Shown here: one piece after another, positions 1 through 7,091 of the stretch
Layout of the letters: each line of letters starts with the position of its first letter
How positions within the stretch are numbered: position 1 is the stretch's first letter
Assembly (NCBI GenBank): GCA_030039575.1
Contig: JASHVH010000119.1
Coordinates: 1 to 12,323 of the forward strand
Reading direction: 5' to 3'
Length of the DNA: 12,323 bases
From: Acidimicrobiales bacterium
GTDB taxonomy: Bacteria; Actinomycetota; Acidimicrobiia; Acidimicrobiales; Palsa-688
The notes under the pieces: generated by a model
The model's input: only the letters and a program-made list of their open reading frames with translations
What the model was told of the DNA's origin: nothing
The model's database searches: none
Translations under genes and position numbers: made by a program

Positions 1-31
1 CGAGACCATACCCGCGCGCACCGTACAGATC

Positions 32-466
32 TCAGGCCAGCTCGCTGGCGCAGGCGCCGAGGACGTCGAGGTTGAAGTGGGCGTTTCGGTACTTGAACGG
101 GTCGAAGGCCCACCGCATCCGGCGTACGCCGCGCCCCAGCGCCACCTCCCGCTGGGCTAGTTTCAGTTGGCGCCCGACGCCACAACCCTGCCAATCAGGC
201 AGCACCGCCGCTGTCTGGGAATACTGATAGGGAAAGCCGTTTTCCGGGTCCTGCGCCAGGAAACTGAACGCGAAGCCCACAAGCTGGTCACCGGCGAAGG
301 CCCCGACCACTATGCCGCTGTTGCGAGCGAGAGCAATGAGGAGCCTGGCGTTGAGTGAACCCTCGTCGGCCCGCAGCGCAAATACCCGCCGGTATAGAGC
401 TTCGCACTGCGCCATTTCTTCGGGCGCCGCGAAAGGCCGGACTTCCACACCGGGTACCGCCGCCAC
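32..466 (-). CDS. GNAT acyltransferase, COG3375-like, apparently cut short by in-frame TGA
   Basis: Probable acyl-CoA-dependent N-acyltransferase acting on an amino group, possibly of an amino acid. The acyl-CoA loop is QGCGVGRQLKLAQRE (residues 93-107 from the GTG at 466). The block RRMRWAFDPFKYRNAHFNL (115-133) is typical of the COG3375 branch. Members of that branch are, from memory, about 250 residues or more, but this reading frame gives only 144. Translation past the TGA at 34-32 continues in frame as DLYGARGYGL, which fits the D-(F/L)-Y-G element expected there, so the stop looks like a nonsense change. Start choice: a GGAG lies 9 bases before the GTG at 466. A TTG at 475 would overlap the preceding stop by 4 bases. 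An ATG at 532 would overlap the ATPase gene by 61 bases and is less likely. It is the last gene of the transporter operon inside the window. The superfamily is secure; the substrate is not. Confidence 0.72.
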   Translation of the reverse strand: MAAVPGVEVRPFAAPEEMAQCEALYRRVFALRADEGSLNARLLIALARNSGIVVGAFAGDQLVGFAFSFLAQDPENGFPYQYSQTAAVLPDWQGCGVGRQLKLAQREVALGRGVRRMRWAFDPFKYRNAHFNLDVLGACASELA

Positions 467-471
467 GCTCG

Positions 472-1470
472 TCAACTCCGGGCCGGTTCCACGGGAGGAC
501 GGGCCAGAGGCAGGGTGGCGGAGAAATGACAAGCGGAGCGGTGGCCCGCTCCCGCGTCGCTCAACTCGGCCAGGGCCGGCTCCGATTCTTCACAAAGCTG
601 TTGCGCGTACTTGCAACGGTCGCGGAACCGGCAACCGGAAGGAAGCCTCGAGAGGCGGGGTGGTTCGGTGCCGGCTGTGCCGGGGACGCTGAAGTCGGCC
701 GGCTGCAACGTGGGTATCGCCTGCAGCAAGGTTTGCGTGTAAGGGTGACGAGCGTTCTCGAAGACATCGACAGTGGCGCCCTCTTCGAGCAATCGGCCCA
801 TGTACATCACCGCCACCCGGTCGCACAGGTGGCGGACCACGGCCAAGTCGTGGGCGATGAACAGGATCGAGAGCCCGAGCTTCCGGCGCAGCTCAGCGAA
901 CAAGCGCACGATCCCCGCCTGGACCGACACGTCCAGCGCCGACACGGGCTCGTCGGCCACCAGGAGCTCCGGGCGGGGGGCGAGAGCCCGCGCGATGGCC
1001 ACTCGTTGGCGCTGCCCACCAGACATTTGGCGGGGACGGGCGGGCAGAAGCTGACCTGGCAGGTGGACCTGGGTGAGCAAGTCCTCACATGTGCTCCCTA
1101 CCAATTCCCGGGGGACGACCCGATGGACACGCAAAACCTCGGCCAGCTGCTGCCGCACGGTCATGCGGGGGTCGAGCGACGAGTACGGGTCCTGGAAGAC
1201 CATCTGGATCCGACGGCGGAGCTCCGGCGGCCGGTCGCGCACCGTCAACGGCGCACCGTCGAAATTTGCCTCCCCGTCAACCGTTTCGCACAGGCCGACA
1301 ACGACCCGTGCCAGGGTCGACTTACCCGACCCGGACTCCCCCACCAGCCCGACGATCTCGCCCCGGCCGACCTTGAGCGAGACTCCGTCCACCGCTCGCA
1401 CCGGGATATGGCTGCGCCTCGACCTGAACGTGACTCTTATGTCCGACAGCTCGAGGAGAGCGTCGCTCAC
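472..1470 (-). CDS. Peptide ABC transporter ATPase, DppF/OppF type
   Basis: Cytoplasmic ATPase subunit that, with its partner encoded just upstream, powers an oligopeptide/dipeptide-type importer. From the GTG start (332 residues): Walker A GESGSGKS at 44-51, Q-loop Gln 93 in VFQDPYSSLDP, signature MSGGQR at 149-154, Walker B LLVADE at 169-174 and the switch His at 207. The C-terminal HPYT block and the cysteines at 280, 286, 293 and 314 (C-x5-C-x6-C then C) are typical of the Opp/Dpp ATPase C-terminal domain. The GTG at 1470 forms a GTGA overlap with the stop of the preceding gene and has a GAGG 7 bases upstream. An ATG at 1506 would give a 12-residue extension unlike the family, so I prefer the GTG. 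ATP hydrolysis and transporter class are clear from sequence. The transported compound cannot be read from an ATPase. Confidence 0.95.
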   Translation of the reverse strand: MSDALLELSDIRVTFRSRRSHIPVRAVDGVSLKVGRGEIVGLVGESGSGKSTLARVVVGLCETVDGEANFDGAPLTVRDRPPELRRRIQMVFQDPYSSLDPRMTVRQQLAEVLRVHRVVPRELVGSTCEDLLTQVHLPGQLLPARPRQMSGGQRQRVAIARALAPRPELLVADEPVSALDVSVQAGIVRLFAELRRKLGLSILFIAHDLAVVRHLCDRVAVMYMGRLLEEGATVDVFENARHPYTQTLLQAIPTLQPADFSVPGTAGTEPPRLSRLPSGCRFRDRCKYAQQLCEESEPALAELSDAGAGHRSACHFSATLPLARPPVEPARS

Positions 1471-2543
1471 CGGACGGCCTCGAGCCCCTCGGCCGCCGAC
1501 TGGCACGCGTCTACGTGGATGCAGGCACTCGCTCGGCCATTACCCAGGTCGCGCAAGGGCATCTCGCCGCTCGAGCACTCGATGGTGGCGAGGCTGCAGC
1601 GAGGATGGAAGGCGCAACCCGCCGGCCTCGCCCCGACATGTGGCGCCGACCCGGGGATGCCCGTGAGCTCGTCGACCACTGTGTGCACGTCCGGGGTGGC
1701 GCGGATCAATCCCAATGTGTACGGATGACGGGGAGAAGCGAAGATCTCCGCCACGGACCCCTTTTCGACGATGCTGCCCGCGTACATGACTTGTAGGCGC
1801 TGGCAGAGCTGAGCGACAACCGCGAGGTCGTGGGTCACGTAGAGCAGGCTCATCTGGCTCTCCTGCCGGAGCCGGGCAAGCAAGGCGACGATCTGAGCCT
1901 GAATGGTGACGTCGAGGGCGGTCGTCGGCTCGTCGCACAGCACGAGGCGGGGCTGGCACGCCAGAGCGGCGGCGATCATCACCCGTTGCCGCAAGCCACC
2001 GGAAAGCTCGTGGGGGTACAAGGAGAGGACGGCGTCCGGATCCCGGATGCCCATGTGACGGGCCAGCTCCAAAGCATGCTCACTGGACTCTCGTCGGCTC
2101 CAACCGAGCTGGCGCCTCGCCGCGTCAACGATCTGTTCGCCGACGCGAACGACAGGGTTCAAAGCCGTCATCGGTTCTTGGAAGATCATGGTGACCCCGG
2201 TGCCCCTTACGCGCTGGAGAGAGCGCTTCCCGCCGCTGAGCAAGTCGACCCCTTCGAAACGGACGGCGCCCCCTTTAACGGTCGCGCCGGCGGGCAGGAG
2301 CCCAAGGATCGCCCGAAGAGTCAGGCTTTTGCCACTACCTGACTCGCCGACGAGCCCAACCGCTTCTCCGGCCATGATGTTGAACGAGACATTGCTGACC
2401 ACGTCGACTCGGCGACGCTCCCCAGGCGGCGACACGCTCACAGTAAGCCCCTCAACTTCGAGCAGGCCCGGTCGCCCACTGGGAGCCGGCGGGACCAACG
2501 CCGGGCCCCTCTCCCGTGGGCGCACCAGGTGCCCAGCCCTCAT
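1467..2543 (-). CDS. Peptide ABC transporter ATPase, DppD/OppD type
   Basis: Second ATPase of the peptide-type importer, expected to pair with the DppF-like subunit on the cytoplasmic face of the two permeases. From the ATG at 2543 (358 residues): Walker A GESGSGKS at 66-73, Q-loop Gln 122 in IFQEPMTALNP, signature LSGGLR at 180-185, Walker B LVLCDE at 200-205 and switch His 238. A C-terminal HPYT block is followed by the C-x5-C-x6-C motif at 310, 316 and 323, with a further Cys at 341. The first 25 or so residues before LLEVEGLTV are extra and rich in Arg and Pro. The ATG makes an ATGA overlap with the permease stop but has no clear ribosome binding site, so translation may depend on coupling. 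A frame extension to an ATG at 2642 would run 100 bases into the permease gene and is rejected. Confidence 0.95.
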   Translation of the reverse strand: MRAGHLVRPRERGPALVPPAPSGRPGLLEVEGLTVSVSPPGERRRVDVVSNVSFNIMAGEAVGLVGESGSGKSLTLRAILGLLPAGATVKGGAVRFEGVDLLSGGKRSLQRVRGTGVTMIFQEPMTALNPVVRVGEQIVDAARRQLGWSRRESSEHALELARHMGIRDPDAVLSLYPHELSGGLRQRVMIAAALACQPRLVLCDEPTTALDVTIQAQIVALLARLRQESQMSLLYVTHDLAVVAQLCQRLQVMYAGSIVEKGSVAEIFASPRHPYTLGLIRATPDVHTVVDELTGIPGSAPHVGARPAGCAFHPRCSLATIECSSGEMPLRDLGNGRASACIHVDACQSAAEGLEAVR

Positions 2544-3391
2544 CGTTCGACGCTGAGCAGCTCGGCCAGCCCGTCTCCCAAAAGGGAGAGGCCGAGGCCA
2601 GTCAGCACCACTGCGATGCCCGGGATAGTGGACAGTTCCCAATGAGTGGTGAGGAACTGTTGACCACTGGCCATCATCTCCCCCCAGTCCGGGGTTGGCG
2701 GCGGTATCCCCAAGCCAAGGTAACCAAGCGTGACGATAGCGAGGATATCGAGGACGATGTCAGAGGTGGCAAAGACGATCGCCTGGCTAACCACGTTGGG
2801 GACGATGTGGCGCAACACAATGCGCGAGGTGGAAAACCCTTCTGCCTTCGTGGCCAGCACGTATTCCTGGTTTTTGGCCACCAGTGTCGCGCCACGAACG
2901 ATCCTCGCGTAGGAGACCCAACTTACAACGGTGATGGCGATGATGATGCTCCCTGTCCCCGGGCCAAGGAGGAAGACCAAGAGCATCACGAGGACATAGA
3001 AAGGAAAGGCCACGACGACGTCCGCCAGCCGCATTACCGTGGCGTCGAGTGCGCTACCAAAATACCCGGCGAAGACCCCCGCCAGAGTACCGATGACGAA
3101 CGGGGAAAGAACGGCGATGAACGCCACGAACAGATCCGTCCGCGCGCCGTACACGAGCCGGGACCAGACGTCCCGGCCGAGCTGGTCGGTCCCCAGCCAG
3201 TGGGCCGCGCTCGGGCCGGCCAGGATGTTCGTAAGGTCCTGGGTCGTGGGGTTGTACGAGGTCACGAGCGGGGCAAAGATCGCCAGCCCCACTATTACCC
3301 CGAGCACGGCCCCGCCGGCAATCAGCGCGGGTGGGAGCTTGCGCCGTTGCTGCGCTTTCTCGACTACGTACTCGGCCGAGACCGTGGTCAC
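2540..3391 (-). CDS. Peptide ABC transporter permease, DppC/OppC type
   Basis: Integral membrane subunit, 283 residues, forming half of the translocation channel. The N-terminal cytoplasmic stretch is followed by a first membrane helix near 22-42, and then by the soluble linker with HWLGTDQLGRDVWSRL (64-79), a hallmark of the DppC/OppC half. Further hydrophobic helices lie near 86-110, 120-142, 147-165, 203-225 and 253-275. The cytoplasmic EAA loop that docks onto the ATPases is at about 178-199 (core ATKAEGFSTSRIVLRH). The start is a GTG forming a GTGA overlap with the end of the DppB-like gene. No strong ribosome binding site precedes it, which fits translational coupling. The length matches the family. 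Substrate is unknown. Confidence 0.95.
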   Translation of the reverse strand: MTTVSAEYVVEKAQQRRKLPPALIAGGAVLGVIVGLAIFAPLVTSYNPTTQDLTNILAGPSAAHWLGTDQLGRDVWSRLVYGARTDLFVAFIAVLSPFVIGTLAGVFAGYFGSALDATVMRLADVVVAFPFYVLVMLLVFLLGPGTGSIIIAITVVSWVSYARIVRGATLVAKNQEYVLATKAEGFSTSRIVLRHIVPNVVSQAIVFATSDIVLDILAIVTLGYLGLGIPPPTPDWGEMMASGQQFLTTHWELSTIPGIAVVLTGLGLSLLGDGLAELLSVER

Positions 3392-4326
3392 GTCAGGCGC
3401 ACCCGTGGGTCGAGGACAGCGTAAGCGAGGTCGGTCAGAAGGTAGACGAGGACGACCAGGACGGCGAAGACGAGGGTGATGCCCTGGACAACGGGAAAGT
3501 CGCGGTCAAGGATGGACTGCACCATGAGCGACCCGAGGCCAGGCAGGGCGAACACGTTCTCGATGACCACGGTGCTGCCCACCAGGAAACCGATGTTGAC
3601 GCCGAGCACGCTCACCGCCGCGACAGCCGCGTTGCGGAGGCCATAGCGCGTCAGCACAACGCTCGGGCTGGCGCCCTTAGCCCGGGCAAACGCGACATAG
3701 TCCGAGCCAAGCGCCTCGATCAAGCTTGTCCGCAGGCTCCGGACCAGCATTGGAGATACCGATATGGCAATGGTGAGCCCCGGGAGCACCAGGGACCAGA
3801 GGTGGCTTGGCCACGTCTCTCCGTAGCCTCCGACCGGGAAAACGGGGACCACTAGCCCGAACAAAATGATCAGGCAGGTACCCACCCAGAAGCTCGGCAT
3901 CCCGATCCCCACCGTGCCGACAACCCGGACACTGTGGTCCGCCGCCCCGCCGGGATGCAGGGCGGCCAGGGTGGCCAGAGGTACCGAGATGATGACTGAC
4001 CCGACGGCCCCATAGACGAGCAGGAGCAACGTAACGGGCAACCGGCCGACGAGCAAGCCGGCGGTCGAGGACTGGTAAAAGAGCGATTGGCCCAGGTTGC
4101 CGTGCACAAGGCGGTCGAGGAAGAGCCAGTACTGGACAGGTATGGGGTGGTCAAGGCCCCAGGCCTTGTTCAGTGCCGCGACGGCGCTCGGTGTGGCCCG
4201 GTCGCCCAGGAAGCTCCTGGCCGGATCCCCAGGTACCAGATGGATGCTGAAAAAAAGCAGCAAGGTGACACCGAAGACAACCGGGACCAGTAGCAATAAC
4301 CGGCGAGCAACATATCGAGCGAGCAT
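3388..4326 (-). CDS. Peptide ABC transporter permease, DppB/GsiC type
   Basis: The other integral membrane channel subunit, 312 residues, the usual family length. It begins MLARYVARRLLLLVPVVFGV, the typical first helix of DppB-type permeases, and continues with the conserved HLVPGDPA element (29-36) and the GLDHPIPVQYW segment (57-67). Hydrophobic helices follow near 97-124, 135-160, 178-197, 234-256 and 280-302. The EAA loop is at about 210-232 (core ARAKGASPSVVLTRYG). VIENVFALPGLGSL (254-267) and the terminal DPRVRL are also family marks. The ATG at 4326 is preceded by AGGGG about 10 bases upstream. A 114-base gap with a stem-loop and a 12-base palindrome separates it from the binding-protein gene, the one loose junction in the operon. 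Confidence 0.95.
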   Translation of the reverse strand: MLARYVARRLLLLVPVVFGVTLLLFFSIHLVPGDPARSFLGDRATPSAVAALNKAWGLDHPIPVQYWLFLDRLVHGNLGQSLFYQSSTAGLLVGRLPVTLLLLVYGAVGSVIISVPLATLAALHPGGAADHSVRVVGTVGIGMPSFWVGTCLIILFGLVVPVFPVGGYGETWPSHLWSLVLPGLTIAISVSPMLVRSLRTSLIEALGSDYVAFARAKGASPSVVLTRYGLRNAAVAAVSVLGVNIGFLVGSTVVIENVFALPGLGSLMVQSILDRDFPVVQGITLVFAVLVVLVYLLTDLAYAVLDPRVRLT

Positions 4327-4345
4327 TCGCCTAACACCCCTTTAA

Positions 4346-4357
4346 GTTCCCGGGAAC
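4346..4357. promoter_or_regulatory. Perfect 12-base palindrome before the permease gene
   Basis: GTTCCCGGGAAC is its own reverse complement and lies 19 bases upstream of the DppB-type start codon. As DNA it could be an operator for a dimeric protein. As RNA only about 4 base pairs could form around a small loop, so a DNA role is easier to imagine. No promoter consensus was recognised beside it. Its function is inferred from symmetry and position only. Confidence 0.4.
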
Positions 4358-4380
4358 AACACTTGAACCAAGGACGAGGC

Positions 4381-4407
4381 GAGGGCCGCCGCGCTGCCTG
4401 GGCCCTC
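4381..4407 (-). other. GC-rich intercistronic stem-loop between binding protein and permease genes
   Basis: On the transcribed (minus) strand GAGGGCC and GGCCCTC form a perfect 7-base-pair stem around a 13-base GC-rich loop, 33 bases after the binding-protein stop. No run of U follows, so it is not a standard intrinsic terminator. In many binding-protein transporters such hairpins protect the 3' end of the binding-protein message or partly stop transcription, so that more binding protein than permease is made. That role is inferred here. Confidence 0.45.
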
Positions 4408-4440
4408 ACGGCACCCTGCAGCGCGGCGTGGCGCTCACGG

Positions 4441-6018
4441 TCAGTGGCTCAACCAGACGTTCTCTAGATGGTAATTGCCCGTGGGGTACACGTCGAAGCC
4501 ATGCACCTTGGTGGAGTAGGCATAGGCGAACGGCTCGTAGTACAGGAAGGCCATGGGCGCGTCCTCGGCCACTTGCACCTGGATCTTGTCGTACAGCTGC
4601 TGGCGCTGGGCCTGGCTGAAGATCCGCTCGGCCTGTTCGGCCCAACTGTCGACTTGCGGGCTGTCCCAGTTAGTGAAAAGCGCATGCGTCTTCTGTCCCG
4701 TATTACCGCCCATGGCCGAAAAGCTGATCATCTCGTCAGGGTCGATGATGTCGGTCGTATCATAATTGAACGCCATCTGGTACTGCCCGTTTTGAATGTC
4801 CGTATATTCGCTGTTGGGGTCCACCTCCTTCAACGTAACTTTTATCCCGAGAGGCTTCAGCTCCGCTTGGACAATCTGGCCGAGCGAGTTCTCGGTGGAG
4901 TCTCCCGAACCCACGATGAGCGTGGTGGAAAAGCCGTGGGGCACTGAAGACTTCGCCATCGCCTCCTTAGCCGCCTTGAAGTTGTACTGGATCCCCGGGG
5001 CGGAGGGGTCGTGGGCCCACAGGGCCGGGGACAGGATCGAGTTTGCCACCGTGCCGTGACCGAACAAGACCGCCTGGACCATGGCTTCGCGGTCCACCGC
5101 ATAAGAAATGGCCCGGCGGACGTTGAGGTCCGCGAAAGGCTTCTGGTCTTCGTTGAACTGCAAGAACTCAGTCCAGCTGGCGGGGAAGAGGGTGGCGGTC
5201 ACGCCTGCGGTATGCTGTAGCTGAGAGATGCTCGAAAAGGGCGGGAACTCGTCGATTTGTGCCTGTCCTGACTCCACTTGTAGCTGGCGAGTGTTGTCGT
5301 CGGGGACAGCGGTGAAGTTCACGGCGTCGAGGTAGGGCTTGCCCGGCTGCCAGTAATAAGGGTTCTTCACCAGCTCCAGCACGCTACCCTTCACCCATTG
5401 CTTGACCATGAACGGGCCGGTGCCGATCGGATGGGCAAAAAACTGAGCCTGGGTCTCGCCTCCGAAATTGTCCGGGATGATCCCGTTGGCAAACAGGGCC
5501 ATGTCCGACAGGAGGGGCGCCCAAGGATATTTCGTGGTGATGACGACGGTGTAGGGGTTTGGGGTCGCGATGTTGGCGATAGCGGTGTCGATGAAGGCAA
5601 ACGGGTTGGTCGCCTTGGCTGACACGCGGTCAATGGAGAACTTGACGTCAGCGGAAGTCATAGGTTTGCCGTTTTGGAAGCGGACCCCGTGGCGGAGGTT
5701 GAAGGTCCAGGTGAGGTGGTTGGGTGAGAGCGTGTAACTCGTAGCCAGCCAAGGCTCGAGGGAATGGCCGTTGGGGGCCGAGACGTAGAGCGTCTCGTAG
5801 ATGTTCTCGGCGGCCCAAATGCTTTCGTTATCGGTCATGTTCGTCGGGTCGAGGGTCAAAATATCCGTACTTCGAGCGAATGTCAGTGTCCCGCCGCGTT
5901 GGATGGCGTCGGGTCGAACTTCGTGTGCCCGCGGTGACGCCTCGGCCACCGCGGCCGTCAAGGGGAGCATTAGCAAGGCACTGCCTGCAATTGCAGTAAG
6001 AGCGGTCGAACGTCTCAT
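4441..6018 (-). CDS. Extracellular peptide-binding protein, family 5 (DppA/OppA-like)
   Basis: Captures the transported compound outside the membrane and hands it to the two permeases. 525 residues, the usual size. Residues 1-27 form a Sec signal peptide: RR near the start, a hydrophobic core AIAGSALLMLPLTAAVA, and a likely signal peptidase I site after AEA. The mature part has the family-5 landmarks: GGTLTFARSTDILTLDPTN, then LTWTFNLRHGVRFQNGKPMT followed by SADVKFSIDRV, IGTGPF, VKNPYYW, and FADLNVRRAISYAVDREA. I see no cysteine anywhere in the protein, so there is no lipobox, which is unusual for a Gram-positive binding protein. The ATG overlaps the preceding stop by one base (TAATG). AAGGAG at 6033-6028, inside the end of the upstream gene, is a strong ribosome binding site 9 bases away. 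Family is certain; ligand is unknown. Confidence 0.95.
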   Translation of the reverse strand: MRRSTALTAIAGSALLMLPLTAAVAEASPRAHEVRPDAIQRGGTLTFARSTDILTLDPTNMTDNESIWAAENIYETLYVSAPNGHSLEPWLATSYTLSPNHLTWTFNLRHGVRFQNGKPMTSADVKFSIDRVSAKATNPFAFIDTAIANIATPNPYTVVITTKYPWAPLLSDMALFANGIIPDNFGGETQAQFFAHPIGTGPFMVKQWVKGSVLELVKNPYYWQPGKPYLDAVNFTAVPDDNTRQLQVESGQAQIDEFPPFSSISQLQHTAGVTATLFPASWTEFLQFNEDQKPFADLNVRRAISYAVDREAMVQAVLFGHGTVANSILSPALWAHDPSAPGIQYNFKAAKEAMAKSSVPHGFSTTLIVGSGDSTENSLGQIVQAELKPLGIKVTLKEVDPNSEYTDIQNGQYQMAFNYDTTDIIDPDEMISFSAMGGNTGQKTHALFTNWDSPQVDSWAEQAERIFSQAQRQQLYDKIQVQVAEDAPMAFLYYEPFAYAYSTKVHGFDVYPTGNYHLENVWLSH

Positions 6019-7091
6019 TAACTTTCAACTCCTTCGTGTCGTGTCGGCGGGTGGTCAGGATGAACGGACAGGCTCTGAAAAGCGGTCCCGAGAGGTGAAT
6101 TAATTAGCTCGGCAAACTGGTCGGCGCTCACGTTGCCACCTGACAACACGATGCCGACGCGGCGACCGCGAGGGACAATTGCGCCGGCAAGCAGTGCCGC
6201 GACCCCCACGGCGCCGCTCGCCTCGACGACGAATTTCATGTGTTCGAAGCAAAAACGCATCGCGGCCACAATGGCCTCGTCGGAGACGAGGACGACCTCG
6301 TCCACCAAGCGCTGGTTAATGGCAAACGTCCTGGCACCAGGGGCTAATGTCCGCAACCCGTCGGCGATGGTCTGCGGCGAGCCGGGACAGGGCTCTAGCC
6401 GTCCGCTGGCCAGAGAGCGGAACGTGTCGTCTGCCGCCTCAGGTTCGACCCCGACGATGCGGCACCCGGGGAGCAGCGCCGCGATGACCGTACCGACACC
6501 GGCGATGAGCCCCCCACCGCCCACTGGCACGATGACCATGTCCAACTGGCCGGCATCGGCCACCATCTCGAGAGCCAAAGTGCCCTGCCCGGCCATGACT
6601 TCGTAATCCTCGAACGGCGGTACCAGGACCGCACCGGTGGCGCCGGCAATATGCTCCGCAATCCGTTCCCGACTTTCCTGAGTGGGGTCATATGTGCGGA
6701 CCTCTGCCCCAAACGCTTCGATGGCGTCGACTTTGGGCGGAGCGGCACCTTCGGGCACCACGACGGTGGCCGGGATGCCAAGCAACGAGGCGGCCAAGGC
6801 GACAGCGGCGCCATGGTTGCCGGACGAATAAGCCACCACGCCGGCGTGGCGTTCAGTAAGAGTTAACTGCGCCAGCCGGTTGTAGGCCCCCCTGAACTTA
6901 AATGACCCGCTGCGCTGGAACTGCTCCGGTTTCAGCACTACTCGAGCCTGAATGAGCTCGTCGAGCGCCGGGCAGGTCGTAGCGGCCGTGCGGTGGGCGA
7001 TACCGTTGATGCGTTGCGCTGCGGCACGGACGCTTTCGATCGTGAGCGGAGAGCCGCAAACAGGCGTGGTGAGCTCAGTACCGCTGGTCAC
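6018..7091 (-). CDS. PLP-dependent serine/threonine dehydratase or serine racemase-like enzyme
   Basis: Fold-type II PLP enzyme, 357 residues, cytoplasmic. The cofactor lysine is K65 in SGSFKFRGAYN. SSGNHG is at 89-94, the phosphate-binding GGGGL at 191-195 and SGGN at 317-320. There is no C-terminal regulatory ACT domain, unlike biosynthetic IlvA. Two features favour the branch holding serine racemase and threo-3-hydroxyaspartate ammonia-lyase. One is a second serine (S90) where classical threonine dehydratases have SAGNHAQG. The other is VEPEAADDTFRS, which keeps the spacing of the divalent-metal site of serine racemase (E216, A220, D222). The expected reaction is deamination of serine, threonine or hydroxyaspartate to a keto acid plus ammonia, possibly with racemisation. 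Its GTG start makes a GTGA overlap with the RpiR gene, and it is coupled to the binding protein after it, so it probably acts on imported material. Confidence 0.9.
   Translation of the reverse strand: MTSGTELTTPVCGSPLTIESVRAAAQRINGIAHRTAATTCPALDELIQARVVLKPEQFQRSGSFKFRGAYNRLAQLTLTERHAGVVAYSSGNHGAAVALAASLLGIPATVVVPEGAAPPKVDAIEAFGAEVRTYDPTQESRERIAEHIAGATGAVLVPPFEDYEVMAGQGTLALEMVADAGQLDMVIVPVGGGGLIAGVGTVIAALLPGCRIVGVEPEAADDTFRSLASGRLEPCPGSPQTIADGLRTLAPGARTFAINQRLVDEVVLVSDEAIVAAMRFCFEHMKFVVEASGAVGVAALLAGAIVPRGRRVGIVLSGGNVSADQFAELINSPLGTAFQSLSVHPDHPPTRHEGVES

Noticed and set aside
32..34. Selenocysteine coding at the in-frame TGA of the GNAT gene
   Set aside because: The position is not a known redox site of this family, no convincing SECIS-like hairpin was recognised in the 31 bases available, and a nonsense change or sequence error is simpler.
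355..1728. Long open frame of 457 codons on the plus strand opposite the GNAT and ATPase genes
   Set aside because: It has no recognisable domain, its composition follows the reverse codons of two clear ATPase genes, and its start lies inside another gene. It is an antisense shadow.
2516..3424. Plus-strand open frame of 302 codons opposite the DppC-type permease
   Set aside because: The product is highly charged low-complexity sequence mirrored from membrane helices. The opposite strand encodes an unmistakable permease.
6018..7091. Biosynthetic threonine dehydratase IlvA
   Set aside because: There is no C-terminal regulatory domain, the motif is SSGNHG rather than SAGNHAQG, and the genomic setting is an uptake operon rather than branched-chain amino acid synthesis.
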